A stretch of 64,000 nt of DNA, from the NCBI GenBank assembly GCA_013289765.1, contig JABCZI010000009.1:1-64000 (forward strand). The letters run 5' to 3'. The notes beneath the pieces were generated by a model. That model was not told where the DNA came from, did no database searches, and saw only the letters and a list, made by a program, of their open reading frames with translations. Of this stretch, positions 41,809-51,907 are shown in pieces. Source of the stretch: Acidobacteriota bacterium. GTDB lineage: Bacteria > Acidobacteriota > Terriglobia > Terriglobales > Acidobacteriaceae. Position 1 is the first letter of the stretch, and each line of letters opens with the position of its first letter. A program made the position numbers and the translations under genes.

Positions 41809-43092
41809 ATGCCCGAGCCTTCCGATTCCAAAGCTGGACGAGCCGCATTCACCCATCCCGACTTTGTCCTATTTCAGATTGCGCGTTTTCTCATTGTGGG
41901 CGCCGTTGAAATGCAGGCGGTGGCCGTGGGATGGCAGGTTTATGACATCACCAAGAGCGCGCTCGATCTGGGCCTGGTTGGGCTGGCGCAATTCCTGCCT
42001 GGCATTATCTTATTTCTGGTTTCTGGGCACGCCTCGGACCGGTTCGAGCGGCGTAAAGTCCTCAGTTGGTGTTATGTGGGATACGCGGTGTGCTCCGGGC
42101 TGTTGCTGTTTATTACGGAGAGCGGCTCGCATTCGGTGAAACCTATTTATACGGTGCTGGTTCTGCTGGGTGTGGTGAGGTCATTCAACGGAACGGCGAG
42201 CCGGTCAATTCTGCCGCAACTGGTTCCGGAAGAACATTTCGCGAATGCCGTGGCCTGGAATGCGACGACGTTTCAAGCGGCGACAATCCTTGGACCGTCG
42301 CTGGGCGGAATTCTGTATGCGTTATTTCACGGGCCATCGGCAGTTTATGCGGGAGCGATGCTGACGGCGGTGGGAGCGCTGCTATCAATGTTCCGCCTTA
42401 AGACGCGGCCGCAGGCGCGGCGGCGCGAACCGACCACGCTGAAAACGGTATTTGCGGGGCTGCACTTTATCTGGCGACAGAAACTGATTCTGGGCGCGAT
42501 TTCGCTCGATCTATTCGCTGTGCTGTTGGGCGGAGCGGTGGCGTTACTTCCGGTCTATGCGCGGGAGATTCTGCACACCGGGCCTTCGGGATTGGGACTG
42601 TTGCGGACCGCTCCCGGAGTGGGCGCGGCGCTGATGGCGGTGGCGCTGGCGCATCGTCCCCTGCGCGGCCGTGCAGGGCCGGCCTTGCTGTGGTCGGTGG
42701 CCGGGTTCGGCGTGTGCACCATCTTATTTGGCATCTCGACTAGTTTAGTTTTGTCACTGGTCTCGCTCATCTTTCTGGGCGCTGCCGACATGGTTAGCGT
42801 GATTATTCGCGCGACTCTAGTACAACTGCGCACTCCCGATGAAATGCGCGGGCGCGTTATGGCCGTCGATATGGTGTTCATTGGAACCTCAAACGAACTT
42901 GGGCAGTTTGAATCCGGACTGACGGCCCAGTGGTTTGGGACCGTTCCCGCTGTTTTGCTGGGAGGAGTGGGAACGTTGGTCGTAATCGCTTTATGGGCGT
43001 GGATCTTTCCCGATCTGCGGCGGGCTGGGAAGCTGGCTGACATGAGGAGTGTTACCGATGAGATTCCAGAAGCGGCTGAGAGAATGCAGTAG
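41809..43092 (+). CDS. MFS transporter (EntS-like, DHA3 family)
   Basis: 427 residues with about 12 helices. IARFLIVGAVEMQAVAVGWQVYDITKSALDLGLVGLAQFLPGIILFLVSGHASDRFERRKVL includes the loop 2-3 motif of MFS exporters (GxxxDRxxRR-like). PSLGGILYALFHGP, LLRTAPGVGAALMAVALAH and MVSVIIRATLVQLRTPDEMRGRVMAVDMVFIGTSNELGQFESG are typical of the enterobactin exporter-like group. Substrate unknown; siderophore genes are absent. Confidence 0.9.
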   Translation: MPEPSDSKAGRAAFTHPDFVLFQIARFLIVGAVEMQAVAVGWQVYDITKSALDLGLVGLAQFLPGIILFLVSGHASDRFERRKVLSWCYVGYAVCSGLLLFITESGSHSVKPIYTVLVLLGVVRSFNGTASRSILPQLVPEEHFANAVAWNATTFQAATILGPSLGGILYALFHGPSAVYAGAMLTAVGALLSMFRLKTRPQARRREPTTLKTVFAGLHFIWRQKLILGAISLDLFAVLLGGAVALLPVYAREILHTGPSGLGLLRTAPGVGAALMAVALAHRPLRGRAGPALLWSVAGFGVCTILFGISTSLVLSLVSLIFLGAADMVSVIIRATLVQLRTPDEMRGRVMAVDMVFIGTSNELGQFESGLTAQWFGTVPAVLLGGVGTLVVIALWAWIFPDLRRAGKLADMRSVTDEIPEAAERMQ

Positions 43093-43363
43093 CGCGGAGT
43101 TCGAAAAGCCCGACCGGCGTGGCAAGCCCTGTCTTGGCCGTTCTGGTACGACCCGTTCTGGAATGGCCCGTTCGTGTGGTCACCTGGCACATTCAGTTCA
43201 TTGACCGGACAAAAATCGCGTGTAGAGTTGCACAGTCCAGATTTTGTCTTCCTCCCATCGAAATCCGGGCTTAGGACCTATTACCTAACGCGCGAGTCAG
43301 CGAAGTTAGGACTCCGAATTTCATCTGCGCAAGATTTGCGGCGATAGCCGACATGGAGAATTT

Positions 43364-43924
43364 GTGAAACAAATTGTACTCATTATCGCGGGACTGTTGA
43401 TCTCCGCGACCTCGTTCGCTCAAACCTACTCCAACGCCAACTTGAACGGCACTTACTCGTTTCAGTTTGGCTCGCCTCAGACGTACAGTTGGTCGAAGAC
43501 GTTCAGCTGTCCCACGAACTCGCTGATCACGTATACGGCGAACAGTTCTATAACCGGTAATAACGTGGGTTTTGGCAGCGCAACGTTTGACGGTAACGGC
43601 AACGTCACCCTCACCATCACTTCGATCGGGAATGAGAATCAAACTGCCAGCGCCAACACGATGTCGGTAACGTGGAGCAGCTCTTGTCAGGTCGTCAGTG
43701 TGAATGATGGCCACGTAGTCTACCAGGCGGCTTCTACGAAGACGCAGACGGGCACGTATGCTATTCATTCCAATGGCACCGGCACGATGAGCGAGGTCGG
43801 CTCCTCGCAATCGCAAACTCTTTTGCTCGCAGCGACGACCGGCGGCCTAAGCACTACTGTCCTATTCACCAATCCGATCGTAAGTGGCAAGATCATGGGG
43901 ACGGGGATCGCAGTGCATCAATAG
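43364..43924 (+). CDS. Secreted protein of the 'NLNGTYSF' type
   Basis: 186 residues, GTG-start signal peptide (QIVLIIAGLLISATSFAQ). The mature part begins TYSNANLNGTYSFQFGSPQTYSWSKTF and contains GNNVGFGSATFDGNGNVTLTIT, then a Thr/Ser-rich C-terminus. The NGTY...FDGNGNV signature is shared with the lipoprotein at 2277-3851. Probably a beta-rich periplasmic or extracellular protein. Function unknown. Confidence 0.65.
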   Translation: MKQIVLIIAGLLISATSFAQTYSNANLNGTYSFQFGSPQTYSWSKTFSCPTNSLITYTANSSITGNNVGFGSATFDGNGNVTLTITSIGNENQTASANTMSVTWSSSCQVVSVNDGHVVYQAASTKTQTGTYAIHSNGTGTMSEVGSSQSQTLLLAATTGGLSTTVLFTNPIVSGKIMGTGIAVHQ

Positions 43925-43930
43925 CGCCTC

Positions 43931-46252
43931 TTATTTTGCCCGAATCAGCGTTTTCGCTGCACCCATATTGTCGTAGCGATCGTAGACGCGGACCACGATC
44001 ACGTGTTCGGAAGATGCAGTGCCGTCTTTGGCAGCTTCCGGAGTAATTTTGAAGTCGTAATTCTCAATCTTGGCGTCGGAGAGCTGGCTAACCGGCTCAA
44101 CATATTTCCAATCACCGGCGTCGACGGAATATTCCGCGCGCTTGATGGGAGAAAAACCATCGTCGGCGCGGAAGGTAACGTGAATTTGTCCGCCATCCAC
44201 GGATGCCGCGAGGTTCTCGATGCGCGGCGGCGTTGTGTCCACTTCGAAGCGGTGGCTTTCTTTGGAAGCGGTCAGGGCTTCGCCGGGCGAGTGTGAGGGC
44301 GCATCGGACGCAATCAATTTCACGGTGTAGCCGCCATCGGGCAGAAGGCTCGCATCGAACGAGTACGCCTTGTCTGTCAGATTGTCTTTTAAAAGAAGCC
44401 AGCCCGTCTCGGCGTCGCCGCGATAGTAGAGCGAGTAGACGAGTTGGTCGTCATTATCATCGTGCGCGCTCCATTTGACTCCAATGGAATCGCGATCATG
44501 GGAGCTCGGAACCGACGGCTCGAAATGTAGACCAGAAGAACCCAGCGTTTCTGACCCTACGCTCGTGCTCGAGGATTTTGGTTGGGACTGGTATTTCACG
44601 CCGACCTGCACGGTAAGATCGTCGATTTCAGGAGCGGCATTCTTAGGAAGATAATTCAGCGCAACGCTATCGACGCTGGGGGCTGTCGTTCCCGAGCGCA
44701 GCACCACTTTCCATTGGGCATAACGCGCCGGCGGAATTCCGGTTTCGCCGCTCTTGGCCCAGTCGATCTTTTTCCATGCGCTCCAGTTGCGGTCGGGATT
44801 GTCCACATTACCGCTGCGCGCGAACAGCTCCACGTTGCCCGTACCCCGGAAATCGGCGCGACCCCATCGGGAGAAAATCTTGGCGTCGAATACGTCGCTC
44901 TGGTAAGTGCCCTGCGATTCAGGTTCCGGCCCCAGCACAAAAATCTTTCCCAGATTGCTGGTCGCGGCGTACAGCCCGCCACCGGGAGCCTTGGCGAAGG
45001 CAGTGACCTGCGAAGCAGGCGCTTTCAGCAGATCAAAGAAATCATCCAAGCCGGTGATGGCGAAGATGTGGCCACGATTCCCGGTACCAGCCAGCAGGCG
45101 TTCCTGAGAGTCAAAGGCGAGGGTGTAGACGATGTCCTCATGCGAGGTCCACAGCCGAGCTGGTGAACCGTCGGGCGCAATGCGATAGACATCGGAGCCA
45201 CTGCCGGCGCTCCCGCCCGGAAACGGAAATGGGCCTGCCGTCGAGGGCGCGGTGGGCGCGGTATTGATCGTCATGCCTGGAACCTGAAGGGCGTTGCTTG
45301 AGGACGCCGCGCTGGTTGACAGGGTCAGCAGAGCGGCAGCGGATGAGGTGGAACTGCCGCCACTACGTTTCTCGCCCACTGCGGCTGCGTAAATGTTGCC
45401 TGCGCGATCAAGCGCGAGCGCCGTGATCTCTTTCTTCGGGGCGCTGTACAGCACAAAGCCCTCACCTGCGGGAGAGATGCGATAGATCAGGCCGCTGCCG
45501 TCGGAGCCGGCAATGAGATTGTCCTGAGCATCAAACGCCAGCACGCGAATATGAGTTTCATCGCTCTTGAAGAAGACCGCATGGTCGCCCTTCGGCGTCA
45601 CGCGATAGATCTCGCCGCGGTCGCCCGTCGCCACATAGAGGTTGCCTGCCTTGTCGAGCGCGAGGTCCCAGATATATTTCGTACCTGGCTCGAAATAGAC
45701 CGAAGAACTCCACGAGGGATCGAGGGAAGCTTTGCTGGCGTCCTTGTCTTTATCGGAACCAGAAGACGGCGATGAATCAGCTTTTGTGGCCGGGGCGCTG
45801 GCGGCGGGCCGGTGTTCAAGCTTGTACACCTTGCCATCAGGAGCCGTGGCCGCATAGATCGCACCACCAGGTCCGGTCCGCAGGGCTTGCACTTGAAGCT
45901 CTTTTGGCTCAAAAATGATCGTGGCTTTTCCACTGGGGGTCATGCGATAGACGCGAGCCGGCGCCCCCGCAGCCACGTATAGATTGCCAGAGTCATCTGC
46001 AGCGATTGCCCAAATGTAAGTGGAAGGCGTGGCATACAGGCTCTTAAAAGTGGGTGCAAGCGCGAGACCCCCAACGCTGCGAATTGCCACGCCGGTGGCG
46101 GTGCCTTTGGTTAGTTCCTCAAACTTCGACTGTTCCCAAGTGCGCGTGCCCTCGGCAGAAGCGAGGGGGACCATGCTGATGACGCTCAGGCAAGTGAGAA
46201 GAAGGAATGTGTTAAGAAGGAACAAAACCTTTCGCTGACTCTGCAAGTTCAA
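43931..46252 (-). CDS. Large secreted beta-propeller protein with C-terminal Ig/fibronectin-like domains
   Basis: 773 residues; the TTG at 46252 gives a signal peptide (VLFLLNTFLLLTCLSVISM). Residues about 70-430 contain repeated blades of the form IWAIAADDSGNLYVAAGAPARVYRMTPSG, IWDLALDKAGNLYVATGDRGEIYRVTPKG, IRVLAFDAQDNLIAGSDGSGLIYRISPAGEG and VYTLAFDSQERLLAGTGNRGHIFAI, an NHL- or SMP-30-like propeller. A long Ser-rich insertion sits at about 150-175. The second half (RDSIGVKWSAHDDNDDQLVYSLYYRGD, PDGGYTVKLIASDAPSHSPGEALTASKESHRFEVDTTPPRI) resembles Ig/fibronectin folds. Binding or scaffolding role is likely. Confidence 0.8.
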   Translation of the reverse strand: MNLQSQRKVLFLLNTFLLLTCLSVISMVPLASAEGTRTWEQSKFEELTKGTATGVAIRSVGGLALAPTFKSLYATPSTYIWAIAADDSGNLYVAAGAPARVYRMTPSGKATIIFEPKELQVQALRTGPGGAIYAATAPDGKVYKLEHRPAASAPATKADSSPSSGSDKDKDASKASLDPSWSSSVYFEPGTKYIWDLALDKAGNLYVATGDRGEIYRVTPKGDHAVFFKSDETHIRVLAFDAQDNLIAGSDGSGLIYRISPAGEGFVLYSAPKKEITALALDRAGNIYAAAVGEKRSGGSSTSSAAALLTLSTSAASSSNALQVPGMTINTAPTAPSTAGPFPFPGGSAGSGSDVYRIAPDGSPARLWTSHEDIVYTLAFDSQERLLAGTGNRGHIFAITGLDDFFDLLKAPASQVTAFAKAPGGGLYAATSNLGKIFVLGPEPESQGTYQSDVFDAKIFSRWGRADFRGTGNVELFARSGNVDNPDRNWSAWKKIDWAKSGETGIPPARYAQWKVVLRSGTTAPSVDSVALNYLPKNAAPEIDDLTVQVGVKYQSQPKSSSTSVGSETLGSSGLHFEPSVPSSHDRDSIGVKWSAHDDNDDQLVYSLYYRGDAETGWLLLKDNLTDKAYSFDASLLPDGGYTVKLIASDAPSHSPGEALTASKESHRFEVDTTPPRIENLAASVDGGQIHVTFRADDGFSPIKRAEYSVDAGDWKYVEPVSQLSDAKIENYDFKITPEAAKDGTASSEHVIVVRVYDRYDNMGAAKTLIRAK

Positions 46253-46325
46253 CCTCGAAGCATCATTGTGCGGAATACGATCAGGTTATCACGGCTGGCT
46301 CCTCTGCAAGCCGCAGGGAGGGTTT

Positions 46326-46374
46326 CCGCCTCGCTGCCCTTGGCGGCACAACCGAGGCGGCTGTCCCTACGTGA
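46326..46374. repeat. Intergenic palindrome with the GGCGGCTGTCCCTACGTGA tail
   Basis: CCGCCTCG (46326-46333) pairs with CGAGGCGG (46353-46360), followed by CTGTCCCTACGTGA. The right half recurs in lolC at 40477-40499. Confidence 0.7.
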
Positions 46375-46427
46375 TCGCTGCCCCTAGCCAGGCGGAATTC
46401 TGATTTCCCATGTTATCGTAGATTTTC

Positions 46428-47003
46428 ATGGATTCATCGCGTCAGGATCTGCTGCGTTTGCTTGCTGCAAAGTCGTTTCGGCTGGGCCAGTTCAAGCTTT
46501 CGTCCGGCGCTACGAGTGACTACTACATCGACTGCCGCACCACTACGCTTGACGCAAAAGGCTCGCGCCTGACCGGCGAAGTGTTTTTCGACGAGATCCG
46601 CCAGCGGGGGTGGAAGCCGCGGGCAATCGGGGGGCTGACAATGGGAGCCGACCCCATTGTAGTGGCCGTGTCGGTGGTCAGCGGCGAACTCGACGGCTTT
46701 CTAGTACGCAAGGCCGAAAAGCAACATGGAACTGGACAGCGGATCGAAGGCTTTCGCGAGAAGGGCGCGCGTGTCGTTATCGTAGACGATGTCTGCACCA
46801 CAGGCGCTTCCACCGTGCAAGCCATTGAGGCTGCGCGCGAATTCGGATTCGAGATTGCGGGCGTGATGTGTCTGGTGGAACGCGAGGAAGCGAAGGGAAG
46901 ACCGAGCGTGGAGAGCGCCGCAGCAGGCGCACCTTTCATTTCGGTTTTTACAGCGAGCCAGGTTCGGGCCGAACACATTTCCAGGCAGAGCACATTTCGC
47001 TGA
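46428..47003 (+). CDS. pyrE: Orotate phosphoribosyltransferase PyrE
   Basis: 191 residues. Transfers ribose phosphate from PRPP to orotate in UMP synthesis. The PRPP motif VVIVDDVCTTGASTVQAI is present, with KLSSGATSDYYIDCRTTTLDAKGSRLTG near the N-terminus and VRKAEKQHGTGQRIEG for the flexible loop. Full length. The following gene starts 98 bp later after two repeat elements. Confidence 0.95.
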   Translation: MDSSRQDLLRLLAAKSFRLGQFKLSSGATSDYYIDCRTTTLDAKGSRLTGEVFFDEIRQRGWKPRAIGGLTMGADPIVVAVSVVSGELDGFLVRKAEKQHGTGQRIEGFREKGARVVIVDDVCTTGASTVQAIEAAREFGFEIAGVMCLVEREEAKGRPSVESAAAGAPFISVFTASQVRAEHISRQSTFR

Positions 47004-47021
47004 TTGATAGACGGCGCTTGC

Positions 47022-47051
47022 GGTATGCCTGAAGGCATACCCTGATACGAA
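47022..47051. repeat. TGAA-loop palindrome with CYGATACGAA tail, copy 3
   Basis: GGTATGCC-TGAA-GGCATACC (47022-47041) followed by CTGATACGAA. Stem bases differ from copies 1 and 2 but pair perfectly. Confidence 0.85.
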
Positions 47052-47057
47052 TTTTTC

Positions 47058-47099
47058 GGCCAACGACCAATGGCCAACGACTAACGACCAACGACTGAC
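47058..47099. repeat. Heptad tandem repeat (GACCAAC family), six units, up to the mtnA start
   Basis: GGCCAAC, GACCAAT, GGCCAAC, GACTAAC, GACCAAC and GACTGAC in exact 7-bp register. The array ends two bases before the ATG of mtnA, occupying the position where a ribosome binding site would normally be. Confidence 0.9.
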
Positions 47100-47101
47100 C
47101 T

Positions 47102-48157
47102 ATGATTCAAACTCTTGAATGGACTGAACAGGGTGTACGCTTCATCGACCAGACGAAGCTGCCTACGGAAGAAACGTATCTCACTTGCAGGACGCACGAG
47201 CAGGTCGCTGACGCCATCCGGACGATGGTGGTACGAGGAGCTCCAGCTATCGGCGTCGCGGCGGCCATGGGGATTGCGCTGGGAGTGAAGTCGTCGAAGG
47301 CGGAGAACGTTGGAGATCTCAAGCGTGAGTTCAACGCGATCTGCGACAACATGGGTACAACGCGACCGACGGCGGTGAATTTGTTTTGGGCGATTGCGCG
47401 CATGAAGGAGAAGTTCGAAAGATTGCGCGTGCGTCCAGTTGCTCAAGTGAAGCAGGCATTGATCGAAGAAGCGAAACGCATGCATGCGGAAGACATTGCC
47501 GCCAACCAGGCGATGGGCCGCCACGGCGCAACGCTGATGCCGAACGAGGGAGGAGTGCTCACCCATTGCAACGCGGGCGCGCTGGCGACAGCGGGGTACG
47601 GAACGGCGCTCGGAGTGATTCGCGCCGCGGTGGAGGCTGGAAAGAAAATTCACGTCTACGCGGATGAAACCCGGCCATTTCTGCAGGGCTCGCGGCTGAC
47701 TGCCTGGGAGCTAATGAAAGATGGCATCCCGACCACCGTGATCTCCGACAACATGGCGGGCGCGATGATGCGGCAGGGAAAGATTGGTGCAATTGTCGTA
47801 GGTGCGGACCGCATCGCTGCCAACGGGGACGTGGCAAACAAAATCGGTACATACATGGTCGCAGTTCTGGCCAAAGAAAACGGCATTCCCTTTTACGTAG
47901 CTGCGCCGATTTCGACGGTCGACATGGCCTGTCCGGACGGCACCAGGATTCCAATCGAGCAGCGGAATAGTAGGGAAGTTTCGCACATTGCCGGAAAACA
48001 GATGGTTCCCGATGGAGTAGCGATCGAGAATCCTGCGTTCGATGTGACTCCCGCGAAATACGTGGCTGCGATCATCACCGAGCGCGGCATTGCCCGCGCG
48101 CCTTACGATGAATCGCTGAGGAAATTAGCCGGGATCGATGTCAAGGTTGAGGTTTAG
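47102..48157 (+). CDS. mtnA: Methylthioribose-1-phosphate isomerase MtnA
   Basis: 351 residues, typical for the family. Isomerises 5-methylthioribose 1-phosphate to the ribulose form in methionine salvage. Motifs: [63 protein letters not shown] with the catalytic cysteine, and [44 protein letters not shown] with the catalytic aspartate. eIF2B-alpha relatives are excluded by these motifs. No other mtn genes are in the window. There is no clear ribosome binding site because a heptad array abuts the ATG. Confidence 0.95.
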   Translation: MIQTLEWTEQGVRFIDQTKLPTEETYLTCRTHEQVADAIRTMVVRGAPAIGVAAAMGIALGVKSSKAENVGDLKREFNAICDNMGTTRPTAVNLFWAIARMKEKFERLRVRPVAQVKQALIEEAKRMHAEDIAANQAMGRHGATLMPNEGGVLTHCNAGALATAGYGTALGVIRAAVEAGKKIHVYADETRPFLQGSRLTAWELMKDGIPTTVISDNMAGAMMRQGKIGAIVVGADRIAANGDVANKIGTYMVAVLAKENGIPFYVAAPISTVDMACPDGTRIPIEQRNSREVSHIAGKQMVPDGVAIENPAFDVTPAKYVAAIITERGIARAPYDESLRKLAGIDVKVEV

Positions 48158-48413
48158 ATGACTGAGCCCTCAGTCGTTGCGGTGTTTCCGCATGCCCGAG
48201 TAACTTCTTTGCAAAATTCTGCATCAGATTTGGGATGCCCTCTCGCTGCAGACGGGTCCAGGGCCGGCATACAGCTCCCTGACATGCAGAAATTCCAAAA
48301 TCGTATGTCTATGCGTCGTATGGTCCGAGTGGGCCATATGGGAGCAGAGTTCCAGTGTGAGAAGATGACTCTTTCTACTGTTTTTACCCGTGTCCCATTA
48401 CGGGACGGGCAGG

Positions 48414-49160
48414 ATGGACCGAAGCGAGGGCGGATTGCATCTAAGTAAACAGGACGTGAATGAACCGCCCCTGTTGCGGGTGAAGGGACTGAAGAAAGTT
48501 TTCCGGTCCGGCGAATCGGATCTGCTGCTCTTTGAGAATTTGTCGTTTGAAGTGAAGCGGGGCGAGATGCTCGCCATTGTGGGCGAATCGGGAGCGGGGA
48601 AGAGTACCTTGTTGCACATCCTGAGCGCTCTTGATCGCGCTTCCGCAGGTGACGTATACTGCGCGGAATTGAAGCTGAACGCGTTATCTGCGGATGAAGC
48701 AGCGAAGTTTCGCAATCGGGACGCGGGCTTTGTCTGGCAATTTCACTATCTGCTGCCGGAATTTACGGCAGCGGAAAATGTGGGGATGCCGCTGCTGCAA
48801 CGCGGGTTGAGCTGGACAGAGGTAGCGCCGAAAACGTCGCGCTGGCTACGCGAGGTCGGGTTAGAGCAACGCGGGCATCACCGCTCGGGTGAGCTTTCCG
48901 GTGGAGAGCAACAGCGGGTAGCTCTGGCGCGGGCGCTCATTACCGGTCCGAAATTGTTGCTGGCGGATGAGCCTACCGGAGACCTTGACGGACAGACGGC
49001 GGAAGCAGTTTTCGAATTGATCGCGAGATTGCATCGCGAGCACCAACTCACCTCTCTCATAGCAACCCATAACTTATCGTTCGCGCGGCGCTGCCATAGA
49101 GTGCTGCGGCTGGAGCATGGGCGGGTCGAGGAAATAAGGCCGGGATCGCTGCCGGTATGA
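48414..49160 (+). CDS. ABC transporter ATP-binding protein (LolD/FtsE-like)
   Basis: 248 residues from the ATG at 48414; GTG at 48390 is an alternative. Walker A VGESGAGKST, Q-loop FVWQFHYLLPEFTAAENVGMPLL, signature LSGGEQQRVALARAL and Walker B LLLADEPTGDLD are complete. The sequence ...LHILSALDRASAGDV... and the QFHYLLPEF phrase are characteristic of LolD, the ATPase of the lipoprotein-release complex. The permease of that kind is at 39587-40963, 7.5 kb away on the other strand. It could pair with that gene. Confidence 0.9.
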   Translation: MDRSEGGLHLSKQDVNEPPLLRVKGLKKVFRSGESDLLLFENLSFEVKRGEMLAIVGESGAGKSTLLHILSALDRASAGDVYCAELKLNALSADEAAKFRNRDAGFVWQFHYLLPEFTAAENVGMPLLQRGLSWTEVAPKTSRWLREVGLEQRGHHRSGELSGGEQQRVALARALITGPKLLLADEPTGDLDGQTAEAVFELIARLHREHQLTSLIATHNLSFARRCHRVLRLEHGRVEEIRPGSLPV

Positions 49161-49269
49161 ATGTAGGCGAGTTAGAAGATTAGGAAGACGATGTAAAAGT
49201 ATTTGCATCTCGACAGAAGGAGGGATTTCAACAGGTTCCTTCAGTAACATGACGACGACATTTCGGTGC

Positions 49270-49298
49270 TTGGGTTTGGTCCCGATTGACTGCATAAT
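49270..49298 (+). promoter_or_regulatory. Possible promoter of clpC
   Basis: TTGGGT (49270-49275), 17-bp spacer, CATAAT (49293-49298), 110 bp before the clpC ATG. No CIRCE or CtsR box was found near it. Confidence 0.35.
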
Positions 49299-49408
49299 AA
49301 GGATGAAAACGGGGATCAGATGCGAGCAAGCAATAACGGGCCAGGATTTCAATAAGGCTGATCGGGCAAACGCTCTCTCGGCCGGAAGTATCAGGGGGGA
49401 AGGGCATT

Positions 49409-51859
49409 ATGTTTGAACGTTATACGGAGAAAGCCAGACGCGTAATTTTCTTTGCGCGCTATGAAGCAAGCCAGTTCGGGTCTCCTTATATAGAGACGGA
49501 GCATCTGCTGCTCGGACTCTTGCGTGAAGATAAAGCCCTGACCAACCGATTCCTCCGCTCGCACGCCTCGGTTGAATCCATTCGCAAGCAGATTGAAGGT
49601 CACACCACGATCCGGGAAAAAGTTTCGACTTCCGTGGATCTTCCATTAAGCAATGAGTGCAAGCGTGTGCTGGCCTATGCCGCGGAAGAAGCGGAACGGC
49701 TGTCGCATCGGCACATTGGCACTGAACATCTTTTGCTCGGGCTGCTGCGGGAAGAAAAATGCTTTGCCGCCGAGATTCTGCACGAGCGCGGGTTGCGGCT
49801 TTCGACCATTCGCGAGGAATTGGCTCGCACAACACAAGAAAAAGCCCAGCCAGCGCGGCAGCGAGAGTCCTCGTTATTGAGCGAATTTTCACGCGATCTG
49901 ACGCAGGCGGCAATGGACAGCCAGCTCGATCCGCTAGTGGGGCGCGATGGTGAACTGGAGCGTGTAGTCCAGATTTTGTGCCGGCGCACCAAGAACAACC
50001 CGGTGCTGATCGGTGAGCCGGGCGTTGGCAAGACTGCGATCGTTGAAGGACTGGCGCAGCGCATTGCCGATGGCGAGGTTCCCTCGTTCTTAGCCGACAA
50101 AAGGATTCTGGCGCTTGATCTTTCCTTGATCGTTGCAGGAACCAAATATCGCGGACAGTTCGAAGAGCGGCTGAAGACCATCATGAAAGAGCTGATGGAG
50201 TCGCAGAATTCCATCATCTTTATTGACGAGTTGCACACGCTGGTGGGTGCTGGTTCGGCGGAAGGCTCGCTGGATGCGGCGAACATTCTGAAGCCGGCAT
50301 TATCGCGTGGCGAAATTCAGTGCATTGGCGCAACCACTCCGGGCGAATACCGCAAGTCGATTGAAAAAGACCGGTCGCTCGAGCGGCGCTTTCAGGCGGT
50401 GAAAGTTCCGCCGCCGAACGAGGTCGATGCGATCAAGATTCTGTTCGGCATCAAGGACCGTTACGAGAAATTCCACGCGGTCACTTATACGGACGATGCC
50501 ATCAACTTTGCGGTTTCGCACTCTAACCGTTATATTCCGGATCGCTTCCTGCCCGATAAGGCAATCGATCTTGTCGATGAAGCCGGAGCGCGCGTGAAGC
50601 TGCGCCAGACTTCGCAGCCGGAAGAGATCAGCGAAGTGCAGAAGCGAATCAAGTTCATCGTGCACCGGATGGAGAACGCGATCGCGAACCATGAGTTCGA
50701 GAAGGCGCGTTTTTATTCGGACGAAGAACGCAAGGAGCGCGAGAACCTGCGCGCTCTGCGCGAAAAATATCATCTGGATGAATCCTCGACCGGCGTAGTC
50801 GGCCGCGAAGACATCGAAGATGTAGTGTCGCGCTGGACGGGCGTTCCCATTACCTCGATCAAGGAAGAAGAGACGCAGAAGCTGCTGCGTATCGAGGAAG
50901 AGCTGCACAAGCGGATTATTTCCCAGGATAAATCGATCAGCGCGCTGGCCCGGGCGATCCGGCGTTCGCGCGCGGGATTGAAGAGTCCAAACCGCCCGAT
51001 TGGCTCGTTCCTGTTCCTGGGGCCGACCGGCGTCGGCAAAACTGAAGTTGCACGAACTTTGGCCCAGTTTATGTTCGGCACGGAAAAGGCTCTGGTGCGC
51101 TTCGACATGTCGGAGTTCATGGAGAAGCATTCCGTCTCGAAGCTGATCGGTTCGCCTCCGGGATACGTGGGCTACGAAGAGGGCGGCCAGCTTACCGAGC
51201 GCGTGAAGCGAGCGCCGTATTCGGTCGTGCTGCTCGACGAAATTGAGAAGGCGCATCCGGATGTTTTCAACATCCTGCTGCAGGTTTTTGAAGACGGCCA
51301 GTTGACCGATGGGTTGGGCAACACGGTCGACTTCAAGAACACCATCCTGATCATGACGTCGAACATTGGCGCGCGGCACCTGCAGAAACGCGAAGGGTTC
51401 GGCTTCCAATCGACCAAGGACGAAATGGTTTCGAGCAAGGTTGAGGAACTGGTGAAGGGCGAGGTGAAACGCACTTTCAATCCAGAATTCCTGAACCGGC
51501 TGGACGAGATCATTCTGTTCCTGGCGCTGAGCGAGGCGGACCTGATCCAGATTCTGGAACTCATGGTCAACCAGCTCAACCAGAACCTGGCGCAGAAAGC
51601 GATCACGGTGTCGGTGGCGGATGAGGCCAAGAAGTGGATCCTCGACCAGACGCTCACCGATCGCAACTACGGGGCGCGGCCGCTGCGTAGGGCGCTGCAG
51701 AAATATATTGAAGATCCGCTGTCGGAGGCGCTGATTCAGGGCACGATCACTACGCGTCCGGCATTTATTGAGGTCTTCCTCGAAAACAACAAGCTGTTCT
51801 ATCGCCCGGTGGACGCGGAGAAGAGCACCGAGGGCGTGTTGCTGTACGAGAACAGCTAG
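49409..51859 (+). CDS. clpC: ATP-dependent Clp protease ATP-binding subunit ClpC
   Basis: 816 residues. AAA+ unfoldase feeding ClpP. The double Clp-N repeat is at 1-145 ([33 protein letters not shown] and [17 protein letters not shown]). D1 has Walker A GEPGVGKT at about 203 and Walker [11 protein letters not shown]. The middle UVR segment ([30 protein letters not shown]) at about 415-445 distinguishes ClpC from ClpA. D2 has [14 protein letters not shown] at about 537 and [16 protein letters not shown], then GFGFQ, the likely ClpP loop. A GGGGGGAAGGG site precedes the ATG. mcsA, mcsB and ctsR are not adjacent. Confidence 0.97.
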   Translation: MFERYTEKARRVIFFARYEASQFGSPYIETEHLLLGLLREDKALTNRFLRSHASVESIRKQIEGHTTIREKVSTSVDLPLSNECKRVLAYAAEEAERLSHRHIGTEHLLLGLLREEKCFAAEILHERGLRLSTIREELARTTQEKAQPARQRESSLLSEFSRDLTQAAMDSQLDPLVGRDGELERVVQILCRRTKNNPVLIGEPGVGKTAIVEGLAQRIADGEVPSFLADKRILALDLSLIVAGTKYRGQFEERLKTIMKELMESQNSIIFIDELHTLVGAGSAEGSLDAANILKPALSRGEIQCIGATTPGEYRKSIEKDRSLERRFQAVKVPPPNEVDAIKILFGIKDRYEKFHAVTYTDDAINFAVSHSNRYIPDRFLPDKAIDLVDEAGARVKLRQTSQPEEISEVQKRIKFIVHRMENAIANHEFEKARFYSDEERKERENLRALREKYHLDESSTGVVGREDIEDVVSRWTGVPITSIKEEETQKLLRIEEELHKRIISQDKSISALARAIRRSRAGLKSPNRPIGSFLFLGPTGVGKTEVARTLAQFMFGTEKALVRFDMSEFMEKHSVSKLIGSPPGYVGYEEGGQLTERVKRAPYSVVLLDEIEKAHPDVFNILLQVFEDGQLTDGLGNTVDFKNTILIMTSNIGARHLQKREGFGFQSTKDEMVSSKVEELVKGEVKRTFNPEFLNRLDEIILFLALSEADLIQILELMVNQLNQNLAQKAITVSVADEAKKWILDQTLTDRNYGARPLRRALQKYIEDPLSEALIQGTITTRPAFIEVFLENNKLFYRPVDAEKSTEGVLLYENS

Positions 51860-51907
51860 CCGTCAGCCATAAGCCTTCAGCCGTCAGCGCAAGCTGGCGG
51901 CTTTTTT
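51859..51907. terminator. Terminator built from heptad repeats after clpC
   Basis: Heptads GCCGTCA, GCCATAA, GCCTTCA and GCCGTCA (51859-51886) start on the last base of the clpC stop codon. The last unit is the left arm of a hairpin AGCCGTCAGC-GCAA-GCTGGCGGCT (51879-51902) followed by TTTTT. The hairpin overlaps the last codons of the convergent arsR gene, so it may serve both directions. Confidence 0.85.

Noticed and set aside
48158-48413. Short open frame directly after mtnA
   Set aside because: No ribosome binding site, no recognisable family, and it overlaps the ABC ATPase start in another frame.
39587-49160. LolC permease and LolD ATPase as one operon
   Set aside because: They are 7.5 kb apart on opposite strands, so only a functional and not a transcriptional link can be proposed.
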